Shown here one piece after another: positions 26,407 to 34,179 of a stretch of 64,000 nt of DNA. Made by a program: the position numbers and the translations under genes. Position 1 is the first letter of the stretch. Each line of letters opens with the position of its first letter. Origin of the DNA: Streptomyces sp. ITFR-16 (GTDB lineage Bacteria > Actinomycetota > Actinomycetes > Streptomycetales > Streptomycetaceae); the NCBI RefSeq assembly GCF_031844705.1, contig NZ_CP134609.1, positions 2,666,001 through 2,730,000 on the forward strand, written 5' to 3'. The notes beneath the pieces were generated by a model. That model ran no database searches. It was not told the DNA's origin and saw only the letters and a list, made by a program, of their open reading frames with translations.

Positions 26407-26440
26407 CCGCGGGGCCGGTCCGTCCGGACCGGCCCCGCGG
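26407..26440 (-). terminator. Strong hairpin after the Arg-rich small ORF
   Basis: A 16-bp perfect stem (26407-26422 and 26425-26440); the real loop must open a few inner pairs. It lies about 100 bases downstream of the 56-residue gene on the minus strand. Confidence 0.65.
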
Positions 26441-26543
26441 CAGGGGTACTGCTGGGGATGTTGCCCCGCCGAGGCGCAGAGAGCGGCTGCCCCTCGGCGG
26501 GTCCTGCTGGTGTTCGTCCTGCTGGTGTTCGGTCCTGCTCGGT

Positions 26544-26714
26544 TCAGTGCATGACCGCCATGGCCAGCGCACGGCGGGCGCGCATCGAGGCGCGCTCGGC
26601 CCGGCGCTGCATCCGCCGCGCGGCGACCAGGCGCACGGCCTGACGCTCGGCTTCGGCTTCCCGCAGGCGGTCGTGCATATGCGCACGAGCCAGGGCTTCT
26701 GGGATGAGTTGCAT
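26544..26714 (-). CDS. Arg-rich small protein, 56 aa
   Basis: A 56-residue, strongly basic, all-helical protein (AARRMQRRAERASMRARRALA). The start has AGGA eight bases upstream and the coding segment ends before a strong hairpin, which supports a real gene. It lies 185 bp downstream of wblC on the same strand. The composition suggests nucleic-acid or ribosome binding, but that is inference. No family assigned. Confidence 0.6.
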   Translation of the reverse strand: MQLIPEALARAHMHDRLREAEAERQAVRLVAARRMQRRAERASMRARRALAMAVMH

Positions 26715-26899
26715 TTCGCGGGTCCTGTTCTGACGCGAGTCGTTCGCGCCGATGATGGTGACGTCCGGTGTCGCGGAGCCGACGGGCTCACTCGTGGGGA
26801 TGGTCATTGGTGCCTGGTTTCGGGGGTCGTGGGTCAGGGGACGGTCGATGGTTCCGATGCGCTTCATGGGTTTGGGGGCCGTGACCCCCAGGTCGGCGG

Positions 26900-27268
26900 T
26901 CACGCCGCGACCGGGTTCTTGCGCGGACGGCCACGCGGCCGCTTGCGGGCCACGACGACGCCCTGGATGAAGAGCTCGCCACCCCAGACGCCCCAGGGCT
27001 CGCGGCGCTCCTTGGCGCCGGCGAGGCAGGCCTCGACGAGCGGGCAGGTGCGGCAGAGGGACTTGGCGTACTCGACGTCGGCGGGCGACTCCGCGAAGAA
27101 GACCTCCGGGTCGTAGGCACGGCAGGGAACGGGCACGCCGAGGTTCTCGATGGCGTCGTCGAGCGCGGTGAGCGCGGTGAGGGGCTGCAAGGCGGAGTCC
27201 TCCGTGAGGCCGGGCGGGGGGATCGTTTCGGAAGGCGGTACGGACGGGGCGTGCGCTTCGAGTTGCAC
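26900..27268 (-). CDS. wblC: WhiB-like regulator WblC (WhiB7 orthologue)
   Basis: A 122-residue iron-sulfur transcription factor. Four cluster cysteines lie at VPCRAYD and CRTCPLVEAC, then the GVWGGE turn and a C-terminal AT-hook RKRPRGRPRKN, which marks the WhiB7/WblC branch. WhiB7 binds the primary sigma factor and an AT-rich element to activate intrinsic antibiotic-resistance genes, including its own. I use the GTG at 27268, with GAGGA ten bases upstream; the longer frame would start inside the terminator region. About 620 nt of leader precede it, with an upstream ORF and an attenuator hairpin. Confidence 0.93.
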   Translation of the reverse strand: MQLEAHAPSVPPSETIPPPGLTEDSALQPLTALTALDDAIENLGVPVPCRAYDPEVFFAESPADVEYAKSLCRTCPLVEACLAGAKERREPWGVWGGELFIQGVVVARKRPRGRPRKNPVAA

Positions 27269-27374
27269 GGTGGTGGTGTCCTCGTCTGGTCGTTTCCGGC
27301 CTGTTGGCCGGGGGGCGGCTGGTACCAGGTCCTGCTTTTCCCGAGGCTCCTTCGTGCTGTCTCGTCCGTTCGGA

Positions 27375-27417
27375 CAAAACAAAAGGGCCGCGGATCCCGA
27401 GTGGGGTTCCGCGGCCC
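27375..27417 (-). terminator. Intrinsic terminator (attenuator) in the wblC leader
   Basis: On the minus strand an 11-bp perfect stem (27407-27417 with 27383-27393), extended by an inner CCC/GGG stem, is followed directly by TTTTGTTTTG. This is a textbook intrinsic terminator, rare in such GC-rich DNA, placed 107 bases before the wblC start and just after the upstream ORF. It should stop transcription before wblC unless antiterminated. Confidence 0.85.
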
Positions 27418-27428
27418 TGAAGGCGCCG

Positions 27429-27447
27429 GCCTGATTCTCGATCAGGC
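27429..27447 (-). promoter_or_regulatory. Small leader hairpin overlapping uORF stop
   Basis: A 7-bp perfect stem, GCCTGAT and ATCAGGC, with a 5-base loop. The uORF stop codon (27442-27444) lies inside one arm, 12 bases upstream of the terminator stem. A ribosome stalled or finishing there would affect local folding. Confidence 0.5.
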
Positions 27448-27780
27448 TGGATCACTCCAGGGTTCAGGCCCACGGAAGGCCCACATCGTGTGGTGGTGCG
27501 TCATCTGCTGCTTCTTGGCGCCGGCTTCCGCTCCCGCACCGACGGCCGCAAAGGCATAGGCCTGAGCCTGTCCCTTCGCTACTGCTGCTGCCGGTGCCTG
27601 GGTCGGTCGCTCATTGCGCTCCCGCACGGGAAGGCTTGCCGGGGACAGCGGGCGGGCGGCAGAAATGCCGGACACACCGGTGGCACGCAGCGAGGACTTC
27701 GCAGAGAGGGAGAGGCCGAGCGAGCAGGCGGAGACGACCGAGAGATCGGTCATTTTGTTGGTCTCGATGATGCTGATCAC
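27442..27780 (-). CDS. wblC leader upstream ORF, 112 codons
   Basis: A GTG-started frame with an excellent ribosome-binding site (GAGGAGG, eight bases upstream). It encodes a 112-residue peptide rich in Ser/Leu then Ala/Gln, with no recognisable domain. It ends just before the intrinsic terminator that precedes wblC. Third-position GC is lower than in the neighbouring genes, suggesting its translation matters more than its product. Leaders of whiB7/wblC genes are known to contain a uORF whose translation couples antibiotic stress to antitermination. I infer this is that element. It could also be an ordinary small gene. Confidence 0.7.
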   Translation of the reverse strand: MISIIETNKMTDLSVVSACSLGLSLSAKSSLRATGVSGISAARPLSPASLPVRERNERPTQAPAAAVAKGQAQAYAFAAVGAGAEAGAKKQQMTHHHTMWAFRGPEPWSDPA

Positions 27781-27808
27781 TTCAATCGCCTCCTCTCGGC
27801 GTCTCTGG

Positions 27809-27827
27809 GGACCGGCCAGGCCGGTCC
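27809..27827 (-). promoter_or_regulatory. Palindrome in wblC 5' leader
   Basis: A perfect 9-bp inverted repeat around one base, GGACCGGCC and GGCCGGTCC, 29 bases before the uORF start. It may fold in the RNA or bind a regulator; its role is not known. Confidence 0.4.
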
Positions 27828-27892
27828 TGCGTATTCGGATAAGTACAGCACAGGGTCAGGGCTTCAGAGAAGTCGCTGTTCCCGTGGTTAAG

Positions 27893-27932
27893 AACCTATG
27901 GTGATGACTGCTGCGGGCGCAAACTATTTTTT
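27893..27932 (-). promoter_or_regulatory. Candidate WblC-autoregulated promoter
   Basis: Minus strand: -10 TAGGTT (27893-27898), 18-bp spacer, -35 TTGCGC (27917-27922), with an A/T run (AAAAAATAGT, 27923-27932) directly upstream of the -35. That A/T block is what the WhiB7 AT-hook recognises in its target promoters, including its own. Predicted transcript start near 27886, giving a leader of about 620 nt. Confidence 0.55.
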
Positions 27933-27945
27933 CGACGAGTTTTTC

Positions 27946-30135
27946 TCACATCTCCCCGTCGGCCTCCGCGAGCCCCTCCACCCCGTCCCCACCTGCGCAG
28001 ATGTCCAGGACGGCGGCGCCGAACCGGCCCAGCTTCCGCGCGCCGACCCCTGAGATCCCGGCCAGTTCGCCCTCGTCGCCCGGCACCGCTTCCGCGATGG
28101 CCATCAGCGTCTTGTCGGTGAACACGCAGTAGGCGGGCTGGCCGATTTCCCGCGCGCGGACCGCCCGCCACTGGTGCAGCCGCTCGTACAGCGCCTCGTC
28201 CATGTCCGACGGGCAGTCGTCGCAGCGCATCAGCTTCATCTCACCGGCGTCCGTGAGCGCCTTGCCGCAGACCCGGCACAGCGCGGGCCCCCGGTGCCTG
28301 CGCCGGACCGCCGCCGGGCGCTCGATGCCCCCGCCGCCGCCCGCAGCGCTCCGCCCGCCCGGCGCCGCCGAGCCGGGGCGCAGCCCGTTCAGGAAGCGGC
28401 TCGGCCGGCGCCCGGCCCGGCCGCCGGGCGAACGGGCCATCGACCAGGACAGTCCGAGGTGGAAGCGGGCGCGTGTGACGCCGACGTACAGCAGCCGGCG
28501 CTCCTCCTCGATCTGCTCGTCCGTCTTGGCGTAGGTGATCGGCATCATGCCCTCGGTCAGCCCGACGAGGAACACGGCGTCCCACTCCAGGCCCTTCGCC
28601 GAGTGCAGCGAGGCCAGGGTGACGCCCTGGACCGTGGGGGCGTGCTGGGCTGCGGCCCGCTCGTCCAGCTCGGCGACCAGGTCGGAGAGGGTCGCGCCCG
28701 GCCTGGCCCGCTCGAAGTCCTCGGCGAGGCGGACGAGCGCGGCCAGGGACTCCCAGCGGTCGCGGACCGCCCCGGAGCCGGCCGGCGGCTCGCTGCGCCA
28801 GCCCTTGGTGGAGAGCACCGCGCGGACCTCGGCGGGCAGCCCCTCCGCGTCGTCCAGCAGGGAGTCGTTGCCCCCCGCGCGGGCCGCGCCGCGCAGGGCG
28901 ACGCCCGCCTCACGTACCTCCGCGCGCTCGAAGAACCGCTCCGCGCCCCTGAGCTGGTAGGGCACGCCCGCGTCGGCCAGGGCCTGTTCGTAGACCTCGG
29001 ACTGCGAGTTCACCCGGTAGAGCACGGCGATCTCACCGGCGGGGACACCTGCGGCGATCAGGTCGCGGATGCGGCGGGCGGTGCCCTCCGCCTCGGCGGG
29101 CTCGTCCGCGTACTCCACGTAGGAGGGCTCGGGGCCGCGCTCGCGCTGCGAGACCAGTTCGAGGCGGTGCTCGGCGGCCCGGCCGCGGGCCTGGGCGAGC
29201 AGTCCGTTGGCCAGATGGACGACCTGGGGGGTGGAGCGGTAGTCCCGGACGAGCTTGACCACCGTGGCCCGGGGGTGGCGGGTGCGGAAGTTGAGCAGGT
29301 GGTCGGGGGTGGCTCCGGTGAAGGAGTAGATCGTCTGGCCGGCGTCACCGACCACGCAGAGGTTGTCCCGGTCGCCGAGCCAGAGGTCGAGGAGCCGCTG
29401 CTGGAGCGGGCTGACGTCCTGGTACTCGTCGACGACGAAGTGCTGGTACTGGCGGCGGACGTGGTCGGCGATGTCGTGGCGGTCCTGGAGGATGCCGACG
29501 GTCAGGAGCAGCACGTCCTCGAAGTCGATCACCGTGCGCTCGCGCTTGAGCTGCTCGTACATCGCGTAGACCTGGGAGATCTCGGCCGCGTCCCGGGGGG
29601 CGTCGCGCTGGGACTTGGCGACCACCGCCGGATAGTCGGCGGGCACGGTCTGGGTGACCTTGGCCCACTCGATCTCGCTCGTGACGTCCCGCAGTTCGTT
29701 GCGGTCGAGCCGGATGCCGCAGCGGGCCGCCGCCTCGGCCACCAGCTGGACCTTGCGCTCCAGCAGCCGGGGCAGATCGCCACCGACCGCTTTCGGCCAG
29801 AAGTACTGGAGCTGCCGCAGCGCCGCGGAGTGGAAGGTCCGCGCCTGCACCCCGCCGGCTCCGAGCTGCCGCAGCCGCCCGCGCATCTCGCCCGCGGCCC
29901 GGTTGGTGAACGTGACGGCAAGCACACTCGTCGGCTGGAGTATCCCCGCCCGCACCCCGTAGGCGATGCGGTGCGTGAGGGCCCGCGTCTTGCCCGTACC
30001 TGCCCCTGCCAGCACGCACACCGGGCCCTGCAGGGCCGTGGCGACCTCGCGCTGCTCGGGGTCGAGCCCGTCCAGGACGGCGTCGGCGGAGTCGGGGACC
30101 TGTGGGAAGAGGGTGGAGTGCGTTGCTGATGTCAC
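27946..30135 (-). CDS. uvrD2: UvrD2-type DNA helicase
   Basis: A 729-residue superfamily-1A helicase. Walker A GAGTGKTRAL, motif II DEYQD and motif VI LLYVGVTRAR are intact. The C-terminus has the mycobacterial UvrD2 layout: a tetracysteine motif (CRVC and CDDC) around residue 620, then an HRDC domain (WRAVRAREIGQPAYCVF). It unwinds DNA 3' to 5' in repair and is essential in mycobacteria through its ATPase. The GTG at 30135 gives the standard N-terminus. A perfect TTGTCCACA DnaA box lies 40 bases upstream. Confidence 0.92.
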   Translation of the reverse strand: MTSATHSTLFPQVPDSADAVLDGLDPEQREVATALQGPVCVLAGAGTGKTRALTHRIAYGVRAGILQPTSVLAVTFTNRAAGEMRGRLRQLGAGGVQARTFHSAALRQLQYFWPKAVGGDLPRLLERKVQLVAEAAARCGIRLDRNELRDVTSEIEWAKVTQTVPADYPAVVAKSQRDAPRDAAEISQVYAMYEQLKRERTVIDFEDVLLLTVGILQDRHDIADHVRRQYQHFVVDEYQDVSPLQQRLLDLWLGDRDNLCVVGDAGQTIYSFTGATPDHLLNFRTRHPRATVVKLVRDYRSTPQVVHLANGLLAQARGRAAEHRLELVSQRERGPEPSYVEYADEPAEAEGTARRIRDLIAAGVPAGEIAVLYRVNSQSEVYEQALADAGVPYQLRGAERFFERAEVREAGVALRGAARAGGNDSLLDDAEGLPAEVRAVLSTKGWRSEPPAGSGAVRDRWESLAALVRLAEDFERARPGATLSDLVAELDERAAAQHAPTVQGVTLASLHSAKGLEWDAVFLVGLTEGMMPITYAKTDEQIEEERRLLYVGVTRARFHLGLSWSMARSPGGRAGRRPSRFLNGLRPGSAAPGGRSAAGGGGGIERPAAVRRRHRGPALCRVCGKALTDAGEMKLMRCDDCPSDMDEALYERLHQWRAVRAREIGQPAYCVFTDKTLMAIAEAVPGDEGELAGISGVGARKLGRFGAAVLDICAGGDGVEGLAEADGEM

Positions 30136-30174
30136 CCCGCCATGCTGCCAGGTCGAAAGGGGCGGGTGCGGAGG

Positions 30175-30183
30175 TTGTCCACA
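30175..30183 (+). promoter_or_regulatory. DnaA box TTGTCCACA upstream of uvrD2
   Basis: An exact match to the preferred Streptomyces DnaA box, in the 266-bp divergent region between uvrD2 and the mycoredoxin gene. A single site; DnaA could regulate uvrD2, but a lone box may be incidental. Confidence 0.4.
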
Positions 30184-30401
30184 GGGGTGCCGTATCCGTC
30201 GTACTAATCGTGGGGCGGTCGTACGGATCCGGGGCGGCCGGATACGGCGGCCGGGAATGGCGGCCGGGTTGCGCGCGTTCCCCCTTCCGTGCGGCACCGC
30301 ACGTCCCGGTCTCATACGTGAGACGGACGAGACCGTTGTGGCGGACGAGACCGTGACGGGGCCGGATGGCCGGGACCGAAGAGACAGAGGAGCGCCAAGA
30401 C

Positions 30402-30644
30402 ATGCCGGGCACTGTGACGATGTACAGCACCACCTGGTGCGGCTACTGCCGTCGGCTCAAGGGCCAGATGGACCGCGAGGGCATCGCGTACACCGAGATC
30501 AACATCGAGCAGGACCCGGAGTCGGCGGCCTTCGTCGAGAAGGCGAACGACGGGAACCAGACGGTCCCGACCGTGCTCTTCCCGGACGGTTCGACGCTGA
30601 CGAACCCTTCGCTGGCCCAGGTGAAGCAGAAGGTCGGCGCCTGA
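30402..30644 (+). CDS. Mycoredoxin (glutaredoxin-fold)
   Basis: An 80-residue glutaredoxin-like protein with the CGYC active site at residues 13-16 and the cis-proline TVPTV near 56. This is the mycoredoxin-1 pattern of mycothiol-using actinobacteria, where it reduces protein-mycothiol mixed disulfides. The ATG has GGAGCG upstream, and a thirteen-codon longer start is rejected. Divergent from uvrD2, as in M. tuberculosis (Rv3198A beside uvrD2, from memory). Acts in the cytoplasm during oxidative stress. Confidence 0.92.
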   Translation: MPGTVTMYSTTWCGYCRRLKGQMDREGIAYTEINIEQDPESAAFVEKANDGNQTVPTVLFPDGSTLTNPSLAQVKQKVGA

Positions 30645-30662
30645 CCGCCGTACCCCCTCCAC

Positions 30663-30718
30663 GCACAGCAGCCCGCCGTCCCCGGCCGATACGGACCGGG
30701 GACGGCGGGCTGCTGTGC
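30663..30718. terminator. Long hairpin between mycoredoxin and folD
   Basis: A 23-bp perfect stem (30663-30685 and 30696-30718) with a 10-base loop, between convergent stops. One of the strongest hairpins in the window and probably a bidirectional terminator. Confidence 0.85.
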
Positions 30719-30734
30719 GCCCGGCCCCGCCGGG

Positions 30735-31595
30735 TCAGGACAGGCCGAGCTGCCGGGCCGCCGCCGTCACCGTCTGCTCCAGAAGGACCGCGATGGTCAT
30801 CGGGCCGACACCGCCCGGGACCGGGGTGATCAGGCTCGCGCGCTCGGCCGCCGTAGCGAAGTCGACGTCACCGACGTTGCCCTCGTTGTAGCCCGCGTCG
30901 ATCACCACCGCGCCCGGCTTGATGTCCGCGCCGCCGATGAAGCGCGGCTTGCCGACCGCGGCCACCAGGACGTCCGCCTGCCGCACGAGGGAGGCGAGGT
31001 CGGTGGTGCGGGAGTGGCAGTAGGTCACCGTGGCGTCCCGGCCGAGCAGCAGCATGCCCGCGGGCCTGCCCAGGATGGCGCTGCGGCCCACGACCACCGC
31101 GTGCTTCCCCGGCAGCGGCACCTCGTACGCGTCGAGCAGCCGCATGATGCCGCCGGGGGTGCAGGACACGAAGCCGGGGAGGCCGAAACCCATCGCCGCG
31201 AAGGCGTGCATGGTGACGCCGTCGACGTCCTTCTCCGGGGCGATGGCCTCGAAGGCGGCCCGTTCGTCGATGTGCGGCCCCATGGGGTGCTGGAGCAGGA
31301 TGCCGTGCACCCCCGGGTCGTTCGACAGGGCGGTCACGGCGGCGACGACGTCCTCGGTGGTGGCGTCGGCCGGCAGCGCGACGTGCCGGGACTCGATGCC
31401 GGCCCGCGCGCACCGGTTGCGCTTCATCCTGACGTATGTCACCGAGGCCGGGTCCTCGCCGACCAGGACGGTGGCGAGACAGGGCGCGGTGCCGGTGCGC
31501 CGCAGCAGCTCCGCGGCCGAGGCGGCGCTCTCGTCGACGATCCGGCGGGCGAGGGCGGTTCCGTCCATCAGCCGGGCGGTGGTGGCAGAGCTCAT
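30735..31595 (-). CDS. folD: Bifunctional methylenetetrahydrofolate dehydrogenase/cyclohydrolase
   Basis: A 286-residue FolD. It interconverts 5,10-methylene- and 10-formyl-tetrahydrofolate using NADP, feeding one-carbon units to purines and formyl-Met-tRNA. The catalytic YxxxK (YVRMK) is near residue 55, with the family signatures HGILLQHPMGPHIDE and TPVPGGVGPMT. It stands between mycoredoxin and nudC on the minus strand. The 190-bp gap upstream holds nothing I recognise. Confidence 0.93.
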   Translation of the reverse strand: MSSATTARLMDGTALARRIVDESAASAAELLRRTGTAPCLATVLVGEDPASVTYVRMKRNRCARAGIESRHVALPADATTEDVVAAVTALSNDPGVHGILLQHPMGPHIDERAAFEAIAPEKDVDGVTMHAFAAMGFGLPGFVSCTPGGIMRLLDAYEVPLPGKHAVVVGRSAILGRPAGMLLLGRDATVTYCHSRTTDLASLVRQADVLVAAVGKPRFIGGADIKPGAVVIDAGYNEGNVGDVDFATAAERASLITPVPGGVGPMTIAVLLEQTVTAAARQLGLS

Positions 31596-31785
31596 CCAGG
31601 ACTCCTGGGCGTACGGGCGAGCACGGCGGCCCCTCGGGCCGCGTCACATCGCGGGAACGGCGGTCGATCGCCCAGGCGCACGGCTTCGGCAGCGTCGGTG
31701 CTGCCGGTGTCCAGCGGCGGCCGCTCCCCGGTGGTGCTCCACCTCAGCGCCAGTCACGGCCCGCCTCCACTGTAGACGGCTCCGG

Positions 31786-32730
31786 TCAGCCCGCCCGGAC
31801 CGGCTTCGGCAGCGGCTTGCCGTACCAGATCTCGATGAGGCGGGCCGCGATGGAGATGCCGAACGGGGGCAGGATCTCACCCGATTCGAAGGCGGCCGTC
31901 AGCTCGTCGCGGGAGAACCAGCGGGCCTCCTCGATCTCCTCGCCGTCCACGTTGATGTCGAAGGTCGTGGCGCGGGCCATGAAGCCGAGCATCAGGCTGG
32001 AGGGGAACGGCCAGGGCTGGCTGGCGACGTACTCGACCTCGCCGACCGTGATCCCCGCCTCCTCGAACACCTCGCGGGCCACGGACTGCTCGATCGACTC
32101 GCCGGGCTCCACGAACCCGGCGAGGGTGGAGAAACGGCCCTCGGGCCAGTGCACCTGGCGGCCCAGCAGGGCGCGGTCCTGGTCGTCGGTGACGAGCATG
32201 ATGACCGCCGGATCGGTGCGCGGGTAGTGCTCGGCGCCGCACGCCTGGCAGCGGCGGATGTGGCCGGCGGCGGCGATGACGGTGCGTTCGCCGCAGCGCG
32301 AGCAGAAGCGGTGCAGCCGCTGCCAGTTCTCCAGCGCGACCGCGTGCACCATCAGGCCGGCGTCGCGGGGGCCGAGGAGCAGCCCCGCCTCGCGCAGGCC
32401 GGCGGGGCGCGCCGACTGGTCCATGCGGCCCGGCAGCGTGTCCTTCTGGAGGGCGAAGTAGCTGACGCCGTCCTCGTCCGTGCCGAGGAAGTAGCGGTGG
32501 GTCTCGGTGACGGGTGCCTCGAAGGCCGGCGTCATCACGAGTTCGGTGCCGTCGGCGGTGTCGTCGATCAGCACCTGGCCGCCGGAGACGACGAAGACCC
32601 GCGTCGACGGGTGGCTCCACGCGGCGGACAGCCATGCCTCGTCGAGGCGGTGGTGCGCGGCGCGGTCGATGCCGCTCGGCGCGGTCAGACCGATCGGACG
32701 GTCCGTGATGGCGTTGTCGAAGGTGCTCAC
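31786..32730 (-). CDS. nudC: NAD(H) pyrophosphatase / RNA-decapping Nudix enzyme
   Basis: A 314-residue NudC. A zinc ribbon (CSRC, CQAC) lies near residues 143-162, then the Nudix box GFVEPGESIEQSVAREVFEEAGI and the NudC-specific SQPWPFPSS. It hydrolyses NADH to NMNH and AMP and removes NAD caps from RNA. Length and domain order match the family. It lies 44 bp downstream of the M20 dipeptidase gene, so co-transcription is possible. Its place near uvrD2 and adnB matches mycobacteria as I recall. Confidence 0.93.
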   Translation of the reverse strand: MSTFDNAITDRPIGLTAPSGIDRAAHHRLDEAWLSAAWSHPSTRVFVVSGGQVLIDDTADGTELVMTPAFEAPVTETHRYFLGTDEDGVSYFALQKDTLPGRMDQSARPAGLREAGLLLGPRDAGLMVHAVALENWQRLHRFCSRCGERTVIAAAGHIRRCQACGAEHYPRTDPAVIMLVTDDQDRALLGRQVHWPEGRFSTLAGFVEPGESIEQSVAREVFEEAGITVGEVEYVASQPWPFPSSLMLGFMARATTFDINVDGEEIEEARWFSRDELTAAFESGEILPPFGISIAARLIEIWYGKPLPKPVRAG

Positions 32731-32774
32731 AGGTGCTTCCTACTCCCCCGGGATGGATCGGGTGTTCAGAGGAT

Positions 32775-34169
32775 TCAGCGGAGTGCCGCCGCCAGTTCCC
32801 CCCAGAGATGTGCCGTGGTCTCCACACCCTTGAGCAGCAGGTCGAGTTCGACCTTCTCGTTGGGGGCGTGCCAGCCGTCGGACGGTACGGAGATGCCCAG
32901 GAAGAGGACGGGTGCGCCGAGCACGTCCTGGAGGTCGGCGGCGGGTCCGGAGCCTCCTTCGCGGGTGAAGAGGACCTTCTGGCCGAAGGCCCGGCCCATG
33001 GCGCCGGCCACGGCCCGCAGGGCGGGGTGGTCCAGCGGCGTGAGGCAGGGGCGGGTGGCGGGCAGGAAGGTGATGCGGTGGCGGAGGCCGTCCGGGACCC
33101 GGTCCTCGGCCCAGGCCCGCACGGCGTCCTGGACGCGGTCGGGCTCCTGTCCCGCGACCAGCCGGAAGCTGATCTTGACGCGGGCGGACGACGGGATGAT
33201 CGTCTTGCTTCCGGCGCCCTGGTAGCCGCCGCCGATGCCGTTGACCTCGGCGGTGGGGCGGGCCCAGATCCGCTCCAGCGTGGAGTAGCCGGCCTCGCCG
33301 GAGGCGGTCCGGGACCTGGCGGTGCGCAGCCAGGTGTCCTCGTCGAACGGCAGCTCGGCGAAGAGGGCGCGCTCGGTGTCGGTGAGTTCGGCCACCCCGT
33401 CGTAGAAGCCGGGGACCGCGACCCGCCCGTCCGTGTCGTGGAGGGCCGCGACGAGCCGGGCGACGGCGGTCGCCGGATTGGGCACGGCCCCGCCGAACGA
33501 GCCGGAGTGGATGTCCTGCTCCGGTCCGCGCAGTTCGATCTCGCACTCGGCCAGGCCGCGCATCCCGGTGCAGACGGTCGGGGTCGACTCGTCCCACATG
33601 CCGGTGTCGGAGACGATCACGGCGTCGGCGGCGAGGCGGCCGGCGTGCTGCTCGACCAGGGCGCGGAAGTGCGGGGAGCCGGACTCCTCCTCGCCCTCGA
33701 CCAGCAGCTTGAGGTGGACGGCGGGGGCGGTGCGGCCGGTGGCGGCGAGGTGGGCCCGGACGCCGAGGGTGTGGAAGAACACCTGCCCCTTGTCGTCGGC
33801 CGCGCCGCGTCCGTACATCCGGCCGTCGCGGATCACCGGCTCGAACGGGTCGGTGTCCCAGCCGTCCTCGCGGGCGGCGGGCTGCACGTCGTGGTGTCCG
33901 TACACGAGGACCGAGGGGGCCTCCGGTTCGTCGGACGGCCACTCGGCGAAGACGGCGGGTGCCCCGTCCGTCTCCCAGATCTCGGTGACCGGGAAGCCGG
34001 TCTCCTTCAGCTTGGCGGCCAGCCACTCGGCACTGCGCCGTACGTCCCCGTCGTGCTCCGGCTGAGCGGATACGGAGGGGATGCGCAGCCACTCGGCGAG
34101 GTCGTCGAGGAAGGCTGTGCGGTGCTGCTCGGTGTACGTACGGACGGCATTGTCCGGGGTGTCGCTCAT
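32775..34169 (-). CDS. M20-family dipeptidase
   Basis: A 464-residue zinc exopeptidase of the M20 dipeptidase (CNDP-like) group. Metal ligands and catalytic residues are visible: GHHDVQP, GRGAADDKG, EGEEESGS (general base) and SDTGMWD, with the distal His near HAPNEKV. A lid domain is inserted in the middle. It hydrolyses dipeptides in the cytoplasm. The ATG at 34169 is ten bases from the adnB stop, suggesting the same transcript as adnB. Confidence 0.9.
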   Translation of the reverse strand: MSDTPDNAVRTYTEQHRTAFLDDLAEWLRIPSVSAQPEHDGDVRRSAEWLAAKLKETGFPVTEIWETDGAPAVFAEWPSDEPEAPSVLVYGHHDVQPAAREDGWDTDPFEPVIRDGRMYGRGAADDKGQVFFHTLGVRAHLAATGRTAPAVHLKLLVEGEEESGSPHFRALVEQHAGRLAADAVIVSDTGMWDESTPTVCTGMRGLAECEIELRGPEQDIHSGSFGGAVPNPATAVARLVAALHDTDGRVAVPGFYDGVAELTDTERALFAELPFDEDTWLRTARSRTASGEAGYSTLERIWARPTAEVNGIGGGYQGAGSKTIIPSSARVKISFRLVAGQEPDRVQDAVRAWAEDRVPDGLRHRITFLPATRPCLTPLDHPALRAVAGAMGRAFGQKVLFTREGGSGPAADLQDVLGAPVLFLGISVPSDGWHAPNEKVELDLLLKGVETTAHLWGELAAALR

Positions 34170-34179
34170 GACCTTCAGC

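Noticed and set aside
26788..26899. In-frame extension of the 56-residue Arg-rich protein upstream to an earlier methionine
   Set aside because: The earlier start has no ribosome-binding site, whereas MQLIPEAL has AGGA at good spacing.
30102..30356. Small plus-strand ORF in the uvrD2-mycoredoxin gap
   Set aside because: No ribosome-binding site, overlaps the uvrD2 start and a promoter-like region, composition like noncoding GC-rich DNA.
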